From assembly GCA_934162425.1 (NCBI GenBank), contig CAKPIS010000004.1:1-64000 (forward strand): a DNA stretch of 64,000 nt, read 5' to 3'. This document shows positions 1 to 10,000 of this stretch, piece after piece (position 1 is the stretch's first letter; every line of letters starts with the position of its first letter). The stretch is from an uncultured Bacilli bacterium. GTDB taxonomy: Bacteria; Bacillota_I; Bacilli_A; RF39; UBA660. Below the pieces are notes generated by a model that had not been told where the DNA came from, made no database searches, and saw only the letters and a program-made list of their open reading frames with translations. A program made the translations under genes and the position numbers.

Positions 1-106
1 GGCACTATATACTAATTTAATTTTTAATGCAAATGATATTTTCTGCACGTTTTTATTTACAAATTTTTAATTTTTGCTATAGCAGATTTATTAATTTTTG
101 TACAAC

Positions 107-135
107 AAAAAAATGCAGAATTTTATTTTCTGCAT
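107..135 (-). terminator. Intrinsic terminator-like hairpin
   Basis: On the minus strand an 8-bp stem (ATGCAGAA / TTCTGCAT) with a 7-nt loop is followed directly by a run of T. It lies beyond the first terminator of the zincin-like gene and could be a second stop or belong to something outside the window. The block TTTTCTGCAYGTT also occurs at about 39-51 without a stem. Nothing else is recognisable in positions 1-180. Confidence 0.55.
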
Positions 136-183
136 GTTATTTTACCTTTTTCACAAATTTTAAAAATCGTACGACATAGTTCG

Positions 184-220
184 ACAAATAAAAAATAAAG
201 CAGTTTCTTTTGCCTTATTT
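184..220 (-). terminator. Terminator of the zincin-like/trmL/thioredoxin-fold operon
   Basis: The minus-strand stem AAATAAGGC / GCTTTATTT (with wobble pairs) is followed by a T-rich stretch. It overlaps the last codons of the gene ending at 215. Confidence 0.55.
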
Positions 221-1186
221 AGTTTTCGCTTTAGTTATTAAATCCATTTCTAATGAATTTTTCATTTCTTCAAAAAAATTATCATCTATACTATCAAAAT
301 TTAATTCTTTAAGACAATCTTCAAATGAAAGATCATTCATTTTTTTACCAAAATTATTTACATTACAAATAAAAGAATAATCATTTATTACCCTATACTT
401 CATATAATTTGCAAGCATATACCCAAATACATATCTTAAAGAAATGTCCATATCAAATCCCTTTTTATCTATACTATTTAAAAACTTATCATAATCTTTA
501 TCTTTAAATAACTTATGATAATTTTCTTCTGTTATTTTTCCAAAAGTTAAGTATACCATTTTAGCTTCTAATGGATACATAGAATCTTTTATATCTTTTT
601 TTACTTCTTCTAACCTTTTTTCACACATAAATTCATTTTCGAATTTATAACCCATTCTTTCTAAATAAATGCCTGCCATTAATTCAATATATATTGCAAA
701 ACTTTCCGATAATACAGATGACTCATCATCATTTTTAGGATCATTATAAAGATGAGCCAACTCATGCGCTGCAACTAGAAAGTCTAATGCCAAATTAGAA
801 TTAGGAATACTAACATTTTTATTTTTTTTTGAATTAAAGAACGCAGAAAAATATTTTTTAACTTTATAATTTTTAGCATGCAAATAATATGGTTCTATCG
901 TACCATTCATTACTGCTTTATTTATATCAATATCCAATCTCATTTTCTTAAAAAAATCTTCTAATAATTCTAATACTTTAAGAAAATCCATATTAGCAAA
1001 ATATGAAGTTTTAATAACTTCTATATTATTAAGGTCAAAATTATCAATATAATCATTCATTATTTCTAAAGATTTATGAAATAAAGATAAGTTATGATGA
1101 ATAAAATATCCTGATTCCTTTTTTTCTTTATCATAATAATATTTCATATGTTCTTCTGTATATTTGTTTAATTCTTGCTCTGTCAT
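215..1186 (-). CDS. Zincin-like putative metallopeptidase of unknown family
   Basis: This soluble protein of 323 residues has no signal peptide or membrane segment. It carries a clear HExxH motif in the context AAHELAHLYND (about residues 138-148). About 15-20 residues later comes an acidic helix, ESFAIYIELM, whose Glu could be the third zinc ligand as in gluzincin-type metallopeptidases. The rest is charged and helical and not recognised. It starts at ATG behind AGGTT and lies 2 nt after trmL, so it is the last gene of a three-gene operon ahead of a terminator. A peptidase activity is inferred from the motif alone. A structural, non-catalytic zincin is possible. Confidence 0.6.
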   Translation of the reverse strand: MTEQELNKYTEEHMKYYYDKEKKESGYFIHHNLSLFHKSLEIMNDYIDNFDLNNIEVIKTSYFANMDFLKVLELLEDFFKKMRLDIDINKAVMNGTIEPYYLHAKNYKVKKYFSAFFNSKKNKNVSIPNSNLALDFLVAAHELAHLYNDPKNDDESSVLSESFAIYIELMAGIYLERMGYKFENEFMCEKRLEEVKKDIKDSMYPLEAKMVYLTFGKITEENYHKLFKDKDYDKFLNSIDKKGFDMDISLRYVFGYMLANYMKYRVINDYSFICNVNNFGKKMNDLSFEDCLKELNFDSIDDNFFEEMKNSLEMDLITKAKTK

Positions 1187-1188
1187 TT

Positions 1189-1716
1189 TTAACCTTTACT
1201 TTCATCTATACCAGTTAAAATATAATCTTCACCCTTAAAAGGTTCTTTTTCTAATAAATCATTATAATTTTGCTGTCTTAATACTTCATATACCATAATA
1301 GCAGCACAATTAGATAAGTTAAGTGCTCTAACCTTATTAGTCATCGGAATTCTAAGACAATGTTCTAAATCATCTTTTAATATATTAAGTGGTATTCCAC
1401 TTGATTCTTTTCCAAATACTAAGTATATGTTTTCATCTTTATTACTATAATCAAACGAAGTATGAGGCTTCTTACCATATCTAGTTAAATAATAATATGT
1501 ACCACTATTTCTAACTTTAAAATCATCCCATGATTCATAAACCGTGTAATTACAATCATTTATGTAATTAGCACCACTTCTTTTAATATAGCTTTCATCT
1601 AAAGAAAATCCAAGGGGTTTAATTAGATGAAGTTTAGTATTAGTAGCAGCACATGTACGCATAATATTACCAGTATTACCTGGTATTTCTGGCTGATATA
1701 ATACTACGTTAATCAT
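1189..1716 (-). CDS. trmL: tRNA (cytidine(34)-2'-O)-methyltransferase TrmL
   Basis: This is a SPOUT-class methyltransferase of 175 residues, slightly longer than the usual 150-160. Family motifs are visible: the N-terminal QPEIPGNTGNIMRTC block, LVFGKESSGIP in the middle, and the knot-forming IPMTNKVRALNLSNCAAI near the C-terminus. TrmL 2'-O-methylates the wobble base of tRNA-Leu isoacceptors using S-adenosylmethionine in the cytosol. The start overlaps the upstream thioredoxin-fold gene by 8 nt, indicating translational coupling. The assignment to TrmL rather than another SPOUT enzyme is confident from the motif set. Confidence 0.93.
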   Translation of the reverse strand: MINVVLYQPEIPGNTGNIMRTCAATNTKLHLIKPLGFSLDESYIKRSGANYINDCNYTVYESWDDFKVRNSGTYYYLTRYGKKPHTSFDYSNKDENIYLVFGKESSGIPLNILKDDLEHCLRIPMTNKVRALNLSNCAAIMVYEVLRQQNYNDLLEKEPFKGEDYILTGIDESKG

Positions 1717-2167
1717 TAATTATATTCCTTTCTTTAAGAGCTTTTATAATAGCTTTATTACCATGAAGTGTATTACAATCTATCATATCAAATACTTCTT
1801 TATTATTATAAAAAATTAATACTGGTGCATTTTGAAAATTTATATCCACTAAATTCGTATCATTAATATTAATATAAACTATTTCATTTTCTAAATTATA
1901 TTTTTTTATAACTTTACTAAAATTCCTTTCAAATTCTCTTGCATCTTCATCTCTACTATTAGAAACATATATAATAGCATTAGGTTGTTCTGCTATATAA
2001 TTTTCTATTTCCTTATATTTAATTTCTGTTAAATAATCTTTTATATAAGATACTGATAACATATTATCTATTCTATTTTTATTTAATCTAATAGCTCCAA
2101 ATAAAATACCAAGTGTTACAACACATAATAAAACATACAATATTATTTTTTTTGTTTTTTCGTTCAT
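1709..2167 (-). CDS. Membrane-anchored thioredoxin-fold protein lacking CxxC
   Basis: This protein of 152 residues has one N-terminal transmembrane helix (about residues 8-25) followed by an extracytoplasmic domain. Segments such as AIIYVSNSRDEDAREFERNF and NAPVLIFYNNKEVF resemble the beta-alpha-beta core and the cis-Pro strand of thioredoxins. The position where CxxC would stand reads SNSRDED, so it is not a classical disulfide oxidoreductase. It is the first gene of the operon with trmL and has a strong AGGAGG site. A binding or scaffold role outside the membrane is inference. Confidence 0.6.
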   Translation of the reverse strand: MNEKTKKIILYVLLCVVTLGILFGAIRLNKNRIDNMLSVSYIKDYLTEIKYKEIENYIAEQPNAIIYVSNSRDEDAREFERNFSKVIKKYNLENEIVYININDTNLVDINFQNAPVLIFYNNKEVFDMIDCNTLHGNKAIIKALKERNIIND

Positions 2168-2221
2168 AAATATCCTCCTTTTATATAACTATATTTTATC
2201 ACATTTAAAAAAATGAATAAA

Positions 2222-2254
2222 GAAAAAAGCAAAAGATTTTTTAATCTTTTGCTT
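2222..2254 (-). terminator. Terminator of the large T7SS effector transcript
   Basis: The minus-strand stem AGCAAAAGATT / AATCTTTTGCT is followed by TTTTTTC. It lies immediately after the 69-residue ORF that follows the 1492-residue protein. Confidence 0.85.
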
Positions 2255-2259
2255 AAGAA

Positions 2260-2469
2260 TTATTTTTTAGATTTGTATGCGTAAGCATTTTCACCCACAG
2301 AAACATCTTTTATTAATTTATTACTTTTTTTATCAGAAAAATCCTCGTTCACAATATCTAACTTATTTTGAAAATCTTCTGATTTTTTTATTTCATCATC
2401 ATCATTAGAAGAAGAAAGAAAATTCTTTAACATTTTAATTTTAGAATCTAATATATCTTTTTTGTTCAT
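2260..2469 (-). CDS. Small hydrophilic protein paired with the T7SS effector
   Basis: This protein of 69 residues is Lys/Asp/Ser-rich, has no membrane segment and is not recognised. The ATG at 2469 is chosen because GAGGTG precedes it at proper spacing. A start four codons upstream would overlap the effector and lack a good site. The effector stop codon lies 1 nt ahead of this ATG, so translation is probably coupled. Position directly behind a candidate T7SS effector and ahead of the shared terminator suggests a dedicated partner, either a chaperone or an immunity factor. That is inference from context only. Confidence 0.6.
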   Translation of the reverse strand: MNKKDILDSKIKMLKNFLSSSNDDDEIKKSEDFQNKLDIVNEDFSDKKSNKLIKDVSVGENAYAYKSKK

Positions 2470-2470
2470 A

Positions 2471-5400
2471 TTACACCTCACTCATCTTTTCTTTTGCCAG
2501 TTTTATTAATGTATCTATATCAAATGATTCTTTTGTGTTTGTAATTGCGCTTGTTCCATTATTATTTACTATTTCATATTTAGATTTAACATTTTCCAAA
2601 ATATTTATTACTTGATTTATTTCATTTTTATCATTCATCTCATCAATTGTATTTAGAAGTAAATTTTCCATGTCGGAGGATTTAAATAAATCTGAAACTA
2701 TACTGTTATCGATAGATGAAGTAAAATCCTCGTTGCCATTTTGAACACTAGCATTTAGTTTATAACCACTAACATTTGATTCATATTTATCTATTGCTTT
2801 TTGTAATGATTCAATATTACCATTAATCCTAAAATCCCCAACTAATTTTTTAACTTGCTGCAATTGATTATTTGCAAGCTGAACCTTATTAATTCTCACA
2901 ATAGGTATATCCCACTCGGATGCTGCTTTAATAGCTGCATTTACGTTCTCGCTTGACATATCTGTATATATTATTACACAACTAGGTTTGACACTTTGTC
3001 TATCTAGAACTATTTCATTATACACTCTATATGTATTATTCGAAATTTCATCTGCTGATATAAATATTTGTTTATTTCCAGAACTAAAACCATAATCTGC
3101 AATATTACTATTCAAATCATATGGAGATATAATTCCTATATCACTGGCATTAATATTAGTAAAACCATATAAAACTCCTTTATTTTTTACAGGAGCACTA
3201 CCAATGTTGCTTTCTGTTATATATGAAGTTGATAGTGCATGAGTTTCTGGTGAAATACTCTTCCATGTATCAACATAACTACCATTTATTAATTCCTTAT
3301 CCATCGTAAATCCTGTATCACTACTATGAACCAAGAAATTAAATTTATCATTGCAATCCACAATACTGATCTTTTTTCCATTATAATCAATTATTTTATG
3401 CATATCAGAAGAACTTATCATAGCATTTATGTTTTTCTGTGTTGATGATAACGCTTCTACATAACTCTTAGAATATACCTCTTTTATCTTACTATCAATA
3501 CAAATCATTTCCTCTGAATTAAAATTAAATTTTTGATTATCATAAATTTTCTTAATATAATCAATATCGGAACTTTCATCAATTTTTTTCAACATACCAA
3601 TTACAGTCGTTACAGTCCCATCCGTATCATATTTAATAATTTCATCTAAATGATCACCATATTTAGAAATAAAATATTTTACTTCATCTGAAGAAATTGA
3701 ATAATACTTTTGAAAATAAGCTTCTTTAATTTGCTTTAAATTACTACTTTCGACACCTTTATGAAACATATTATCACATAATAATGAAAATTCCTTGTTA
3801 TAGTTTTTAGTATAATCTAAACTTATTTTTTTTGATTTAGGATTATATAACGAATAAGAATTTTGGTTATATAATATATAATTAATAAAGTTATCATCCG
3901 TTAAAATAGATTTATCAACATTTGACAATATTTCTGGATTTTCAGATAAATAATTTAAACAACTCTTACTCTTAATATAAAATGTATTAAGAGAATTATC
4001 TTTTGATGATTTGTTCATTATTTCTACAAAACTGTCAAATAATTTTTTATCATTTTGGTATAAATCAACTAGTTTTTTACTCATATTAACATCATTACCA
4101 ATTTGATTTAATGTGTTATAATCAAAATTTTTAACAATATCTTTGTCTAATAATTGAATATTAAATTTTGTCATTCCATTTCTGTTATTTTCTAATATTT
4201 TGTTTATCATCTTAATTGAATTTTCATCTAATCTTCCGTTTTCATATAATTCTACAATTCCAACTCTCTTAAAAAGTCCCATTTCACCATAATTTATATC
4301 TTTCAGCTCTTTAGGTAGTTTTTCAGCTGTTTGTTTCATATTGTTAAGTAAAATATTACGAGTATCATCGTCTATAGCATTAATCATCATTTCATATGAA
4401 CTAAACTTCATTCCAAACCCAGGTGAAGTTATAATATCTCTATTATTGAAAGAAAAATCCCCAACCTTAATTCTGATTTCTAACTCGTTCACAATATTTT
4501 TTAGATTAATTTTTTTGTTTTGAGATAATTTACCTCTTGAAAAAAGAATAATTAAATTTTCATCAGAAATTTTTTTTAAAACACTAGGATCTTCTGATAT
4601 ATATTCGATAACTTTCAAATGATTTTTATCTAATAAATATTCAAAATAACTTTTATTAATCAATGACCCTTGATTTTTAATAATTTTTTCATCAATTAAT
4701 GTTTTATATTTTTTTACGCTTGATGTATCATTAAAAATATACTTAAGTTTATTTGAATTACTATTTTGTATAAAATCTATTTTTTGTGAATCACTTAATT
4801 TATCAAAATTTTTTAATAGCCATTTATTTTCACTTTTTAAATAAGATGAACTAGAAGAATGTTTTACAATTATATTATTATTTATATCTGTTTTTTTTAT
4901 AGTACCATCCAAATCAGAAACATTTTTAATAAATTTTGATACCCCGTCACTATTTTCTATATCATTAGTTAAAATTTTATTTACCTTGTACCTTTTCGTA
5001 TTAAAATCATTCGTATATGTTTTTAAACCTTTAATAACATTGTCAGTTTCGGATGACATTCCAACAGTAAACTGATATATCTTCTTTCTAGCTTTTTGTA
5101 TTGTTTTATCAATAACATTTTCACTAAAATGTGGGTTATAATTGTCAAATTCTATTTTGGGAACTTCGACATATTTAAGCACTCCATCTTGTTGCTTTAA
5201 AACTAAATATACAATTTCTGGCGAACTTTTATTAATGTAATAATTCCCTAGAGACGATATTGCGGCATCACTATATTTTCTATATTGTAATTTTCCAATT
5301 TCCATATCAGAAGGGTGTAACTTTACCGCTACTTTTTTATAATCAAAAACTCCATTTATGCAAGTATCTTCTATAGATGGTATACCGGCAAATAAAAAGG

Positions 5401-6949
5401 TCCTTTTTTTACCATAGGATGTAAACATACTTGATTCTTTTATATAGCCACTATCTAAAATTTTTTTAGCACTAACATCATCCGTAAAATGATATAATCC
5501 TTCCAGTTGAATTTTTTTAAATATTCTAGAATCCTCTGGAATATCAACATTCTTCATTTTTGAAAAAGTAGCTGGTATACTTGCAAATAATCCGGTTATG
5601 GTTTTTGAAAGCTTTGACATTTTTGATAAATCATCATTTATTTGTTTTGAAGTTATATTTTTATCAACATTATTAATAATCTTTGAAACATTTTCTGTTT
5701 GATTTATCTTTTTCAAATCAACAGCATCAGATATACCAGACAATATCATTGCAGTTGAAGCTGATATTAATAATTGTTTTGATCCACCAGCCTGATCATA
5801 ATAATATTTTAAATTATCTCCTAAATTGCCTTCTTTAAAATAAGCATTGATAAAAATGTTTGAACAATCCTGTACTAATGAACAGCCAACTTCAAAGCCC
5901 ATCTTTCCAGTTAGTATTCCAGCTTTTTTAAGAGCAGTTTTACCACCTTGTTCAACAGCATTTTTAGCTACATTTTTCATCACTTGGTCTCCCTTAGCAC
6001 CAAGTGCAAAGAAGGCCCCATCTGCAGCTCCTTGCAGGCCTCCCTTTACAAGACCAGCAAAAGTAGATGTTTCAGAATCTTGCCAATTTTCTTCAGTGTG
6101 TTCAACTCCTTTTGCAGCTCCATACATTACAGCAGCACTTCCACCTGTCACTGCAGAAAGTGCAACAACACCTACCACTTCACCTACTTCACACCCTATT
6201 TCTCTTACTGTATCAAATCCATATGCATTATTTTTCAACCAACGCCCAGCACCTGTATTATCATAAAATAAATCAAACGCCGTCTTTGTATAATCTTTAG
6301 AAACATGTGCTCGTGTTTTATCCCATAATTCTTTTGTATAATTACTTTCTCTTCCAATGATATGATTGTATACATCTGCATACAATGCATATTTTGTTAT
6401 TGCTATAGTTCCAAGGATTACTACTCCATCTGCAGCCATCTCTACTAATTTAATTATACCTTCAGCACAAGAAGCTGTAAAAACAGTTACAGTTGCCGAT
6501 GTTCTAGTAAAAATAGCACCTGTTTCTACTTCGTTTTTAAATGAATCAAGTATACTTTCAATATCATAACTATATTTATTAAAGAAATTATTAGTTTTCA
6601 TAACTATAGTATAAGATCCATCATTATATTCCTTTAATCTTGGCATACTATTTAATTTACTAGCTAAAGAAGCAGCATTTATTCCTCCTCCTTTTCCAGC
6701 TAGTCTATTATCTGTATTTTTTACATCATTTAAATATTCTCTCCAATATTTATTAATTCCATCATATAATTTTTTTATTTTCTCATAATGTGCATTTAAT
6801 TTATTTCTCATTTTTGCAACATTACTATCATTACATCTTTTTATATAACTATTATTATAGTTTTTATAATAATTATTTATATAATTGTTTCTTAGAGAAG
6901 AAAACTCATTATACCATGATTCTATTTTATTTATATTATATACTCCCAT
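2471..6949 (-). CDS. Giant putative type VII secretion effector with ART-like domain
   Basis: This protein of 1492 residues is not recognised as a named family. About residues 1-110 are helical and Tyr/Asn-rich, like the WXG/LXG-type heads of T7SSb substrates. Residues about 150-400 hold hydrophobic and Gly/Ala-rich stretches typical of polymorphic toxin pre-toxin regions. At about 485-600 the phrase LYHFTDDVSAKKILDSGYI, followed by FLFAG, resembles the HYD1-type ADP-ribosyltransferase fold. A long helical region follows. A distinct C-terminal domain (about 1180-1400) contains FLVHSSDTGF, ALSTSYI, VLYGFTNI, VYNEIVLDR and PSCVIIYTD. The gene has its own promoter region and a GGGAGA site behind the EssC terminator. 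Secretion by the adjacent EssC and toxicity are inferred, not shown. Confidence 0.7.
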   Translation of the reverse strand: MGVYNINKIESWYNEFSSLRNNYINNYYKNYNNSYIKRCNDSNVAKMRNKLNAHYEKIKKLYDGINKYWREYLNDVKNTDNRLAGKGGGINAASLASKLNSMPRLKEYNDGSYTIVMKTNNFFNKYSYDIESILDSFKNEVETGAIFTRTSATVTVFTASCAEGIIKLVEMAADGVVILGTIAITKYALYADVYNHIIGRESNYTKELWDKTRAHVSKDYTKTAFDLFYDNTGAGRWLKNNAYGFDTVREIGCEVGEVVGVVALSAVTGGSAAVMYGAAKGVEHTEENWQDSETSTFAGLVKGGLQGAADGAFFALGAKGDQVMKNVAKNAVEQGGKTALKKAGILTGKMGFEVGCSLVQDCSNIFINAYFKEGNLGDNLKYYYDQAGGSKQLLISASTAMILSGISDAVDLKKINQTENVSKIINNVDKNITSKQINDDLSKMSKLSKTITGLFASIPATFSKMKNVDIPEDSRIFKKIQLEGLYHFTDDVSAKKILDSGYIKESSMFTSYGKKRTFLFAGIPSIEDTCINGVFDYKKVAVKLHPSDMEIGKLQYRKYSDAAISSLGNYYINKSSPEIVYLVLKQQDGVLKYVEVPKIEFDNYNPHFSENVIDKTIQKARKKIYQFTVGMSSETDNVIKGLKTYTNDFNTKRYKVNKILTNDIENSDGVSKFIKNVSDLDGTIKKTDINNNIIVKHSSSSSYLKSENKWLLKNFDKLSDSQKIDFIQNSNSNKLKYIFNDTSSVKKYKTLIDEKIIKNQGSLINKSYFEYLLDKNHLKVIEYISEDPSVLKKISDENLIILFSRGKLSQNKKINLKNIVNELEIRIKVGDFSFNNRDIITSPGFGMKFSSYEMMINAIDDDTRNILLNNMKQTAEKLPKELKDINYGEMGLFKRVGIVELYENGRLDENSIKMINKILENNRNGMTKFNIQLLDKDIVKNFDYNTLNQIGNDVNMSKKLVDLYQNDKKLFDSFVEIMNKSSKDNSLNTFYIKSKSCLNYLSENPEILSNVDKSILTDDNFINYILYNQNSYSLYNPKSKKISLDYTKNYNKEFSLLCDNMFHKGVESSNLKQIKEAYFQKYYSISSDEVKYFISKYGDHLDEIIKYDTDGTVTTVIGMLKKIDESSDIDYIKKIYDNQKFNFNSEEMICIDSKIKEVYSKSYVEALSSTQKNINAMISSSDMHKIIDYNGKKISIVDCNDKFNFLVHSSDTGFTMDKELINGSYVDTWKSISPETHALSTSYITESNIGSAPVKNKGVLYGFTNINASDIGIISPYDLNSNIADYGFSSGNKQIFISADEISNNTYRVYNEIVLDRQSVKPSCVIIYTDMSSENVNAAIKAASEWDIPIVRINKVQLANNQLQQVKKLVGDFRINGNIESLQKAIDKYESNVSGYKLNASVQNGNEDFTSSIDNSIVSDLFKSSDMENLLLNTIDEMNDKNEINQVINILENVKSKYEIVNNNGTSAITNTKESFDIDTLIKLAKEKMSEV

Positions 6950-7010
6950 AATAATATTCTCCCTTGGTATTTTATCTACTAATATAATATCACAGAATAA
7001 AAAATAATAA

Positions 7011-7040
7011 AAGAAAAAGCAAAATAAATTTTTGCTTTTT
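7011..7040 (-). terminator. Terminator after essC
   Basis: The minus-strand stem AAAAAGCAAAA / TTTTGCTTTTT is followed by CTTTTATT. It separates the secretion operon from the effector gene, which therefore needs its own promoter (a TATTAT-like -10 lies about 30 nt ahead of its start). Confidence 0.8.
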
Positions 7041-7047
7041 ACACTTT

Positions 7048-10000
7048 TTATTCTATGCTTTCTACCATTTCATCATCATTTTGAATATTAAAATCACTTA
7101 CGTATTTAACTAAAACAGGTTTACCTCTATTTAATACAAAACAGAAATCATCTGATACTTGTTCTTTTAATTCTTCCGTTCTAACAGAAATTTTAAATGT
7201 AAATTGGTCATCAAACTGGTCACCAATCCAAATTCCATTGCTAGAATCAAAATTATCTTTAAACCATGAATCATATTCTATCTTTTTAATTTTATCAATA
7301 CTATCTATTATTATAAAATTAATAATGTCCAACCCTTTAGTTTTATTAAAAAACTCTTCTAATCTATTTTGATTTTCAATTTTTAATTTGTTTTTAAATG
7401 ATTCAATACCATTTATGACTAGAAGTATTCTTTTTTGATTTTGTAATACTGATGCATTATAATTATTATTTTCATATATTACATAACAATCATTTTGATA
7501 TTTAAGCAACTTTTCAAATATATCATTAAAATTATTATTTTCATATAATATATTTTTCTTACAGGCTTCATTAATAGTCATGTCGCTAGCATCTAAAACC
7601 ATGGTTTGAAAATTTAGATTATTTTTAAGTTGCATAATAAGTGAATTAACAAAATCTTGCATTATTATACTATCATTTGCAGAAATTGCATTTATTGTAT
7701 TTTTAGTAAAATCATATGATGAGATATTTAATGATTTCTTTTCTATACCAATTATAACATTCTTATTTGTATTATCATAAACATCTGATATTTCATTATA
7801 TGAAACTTTTGATGGTAAACTTGGAATTTTTTTAGCTTTCACTTTATATTTTTGCTTGTCACGTTTTATTATATCCTCAACAACGCCATTTAAATTATCT
7901 TGGTTATCTATAGAAGCAGTTTGAAATTCATAAACTTTTTCTCTTTTTATTATACCTCTACCATATAAATGTGCTGGATATGTTTTATTAACACTACCTA
8001 AAATTGTTGAATAATCATCCTCATTATTTTGTTGTAAACAGAAAATTTGTGAAAAATTCTGTTTAAGTTTAATTCTAAGTCCATTAGGACTATTACAAGT
8101 TATTATAAAATAAATACCATACCTAGAACATTCACGAAGTATCATACCTAATGTATCTTCATATTTTTCATATAAATCTTGATAAGATTCAAAATTATTT
8201 AATATAACTGTAATTACAGGTAACTTATTTAAATTCTTAGCATTGTAATTATAGAAATTACCACCATATGGTTGTAATAATTCTTTTCTTTCTTCTATAA
8301 TTTTATTTATTAATTTATACAAATTAATTATCTTTTCTTCATCATCCATATTAACTATATCACCAACAAAAGGTGAATTAGAAAATATACTTAAGACCTC
8401 ACTTCCAAAATCTAATATATAAAAATTAATATCACTTGGAGTATATAAATTAATAGCACTATAAATGAGAGTCATAATAAAATTCTCTTTACCACTACCA
8501 GGTGAACCATATACTAAAGTATTACCATATTTACTAAGAGGTACTGTTAATATATTTTGTTTTTGTTCTTCTGGCATATCATATTCACCAACTGGTAAAT
8601 CAATTATTCCAGGAGTTACACTATAATTATATTTACTTATAAGACTATCTATTTTAATAAAATTAGGAATTTTATCAAGCCATAATGGCATTATTTTCAA
8701 TTTCTGATCATTTGCAATATCAGATAAATAATTAACAACATTAGTTAATTCTTGTCCATATTTCTTTTCTTTTGTGTTATCCTTTTTCTCTTTAGTTTCT
8801 ACTTTTTTTATTGTTTGACCAACATTATTAATAAAATTAATAGATGTATCAATTGGTTTTTTAGTCTTTTCTTTAGGAATATAATTTCCACCAGTCCAAG
8901 ATGCTTGTCCTAAAGTAAATACCTCATTATATCCTACTTGAAAATAATATCTACCAGTTTTTGTTAAATATGCAGCATCAGGGCACTTTATTACTTCATT
9001 AGAATCTTCAGTATCTTGAACCCTTAAACATACTCTAAATCTAGTATTAGACCATATTTGTGGATCTACTACACCACTAGGCTTTTGAGTTGCAAGTATA
9101 AGGTGTACACCTAAAGAACGTCCAATACGAGCCGTTGATATAAGTTGATCCATAAATTCTGGTTCTTGATTTTTAAGTTCAGCAAATTCATCACTTATAA
9201 TAAACAAGTGAGAAACTGCTTCATCAACTTTTCCTTCTCTAAAAAGTCTTTGATACTTATATATATCAACAGTTGACTCCCCATTTTTATCTCTTGCTGT
9301 ATTAAACAATCTTTGTCTTCTTTTAAGTTCACTTTCTATTGATGAAATACTTCTTTTTATTTCACTTGCATCAAGATTGGTTATAGTACCAACTAAATGA
9401 GGTAATTTCTTTCCAGAACTTGCATTTTCAAAAGCACCAGCAAGACCTCCACCTTTATAATCAATAAGAATAAATTGAACTTCTAGTGGACTGTAATTAA
9501 CTGCTAAAGATAATATGTAACTAATTATAAACTCTGATTTACCAGAACCAGTCATACCAGCTATTAATCCATGTGGTCCATGATATTTTTCATGTAAATC
9601 AATATATTGTAATTCATTATTTTTACCATATCCTACTGGTGTTTTTAAACTTTCCATAGGATTACTTTTTTTCCATCTATTAACAGAATTTAGTTGCTCA
9701 ATTTTACCAACATCATACATTTCCAAAAATCCTAATTTTTCAGGTAGTTTTGCATCTGCATTATTTGATATTTCAACTGGTGTATTTGATAGAATTTTGT
9801 AGCATTCATTATAATTAATTCCACTTATTGAATCTATCATAAACGTTTGATTTTTTTCATTTATAACATTTTTTGCGACTTCACCCGAAGTAGAATTTAC
9901 TTTAATAAAATTTTTACATTGATCAGGAAGTGTTGCTATATTTCCATTTGATATTATAAAACTAAATCCATAATTTTCTTTTGTTTTAAGTAAATTTTGA

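Noticed and set aside
1..180. Small RNA or gene at the left edge
   Set aside because: Only one stable hairpin with a T run is seen; no promoter or ORF with a site could be supported.
5847..6271. Overlapping plus-strand ORFs of 77-139 codons inside the large effector gene
   Set aside because: They lie opposite the Gly/Ala-rich part of a long intact gene, have no ribosome-binding site, and their residue make-up (Pro/Ser/Thr/Cys runs) reflects the complement of that gene.
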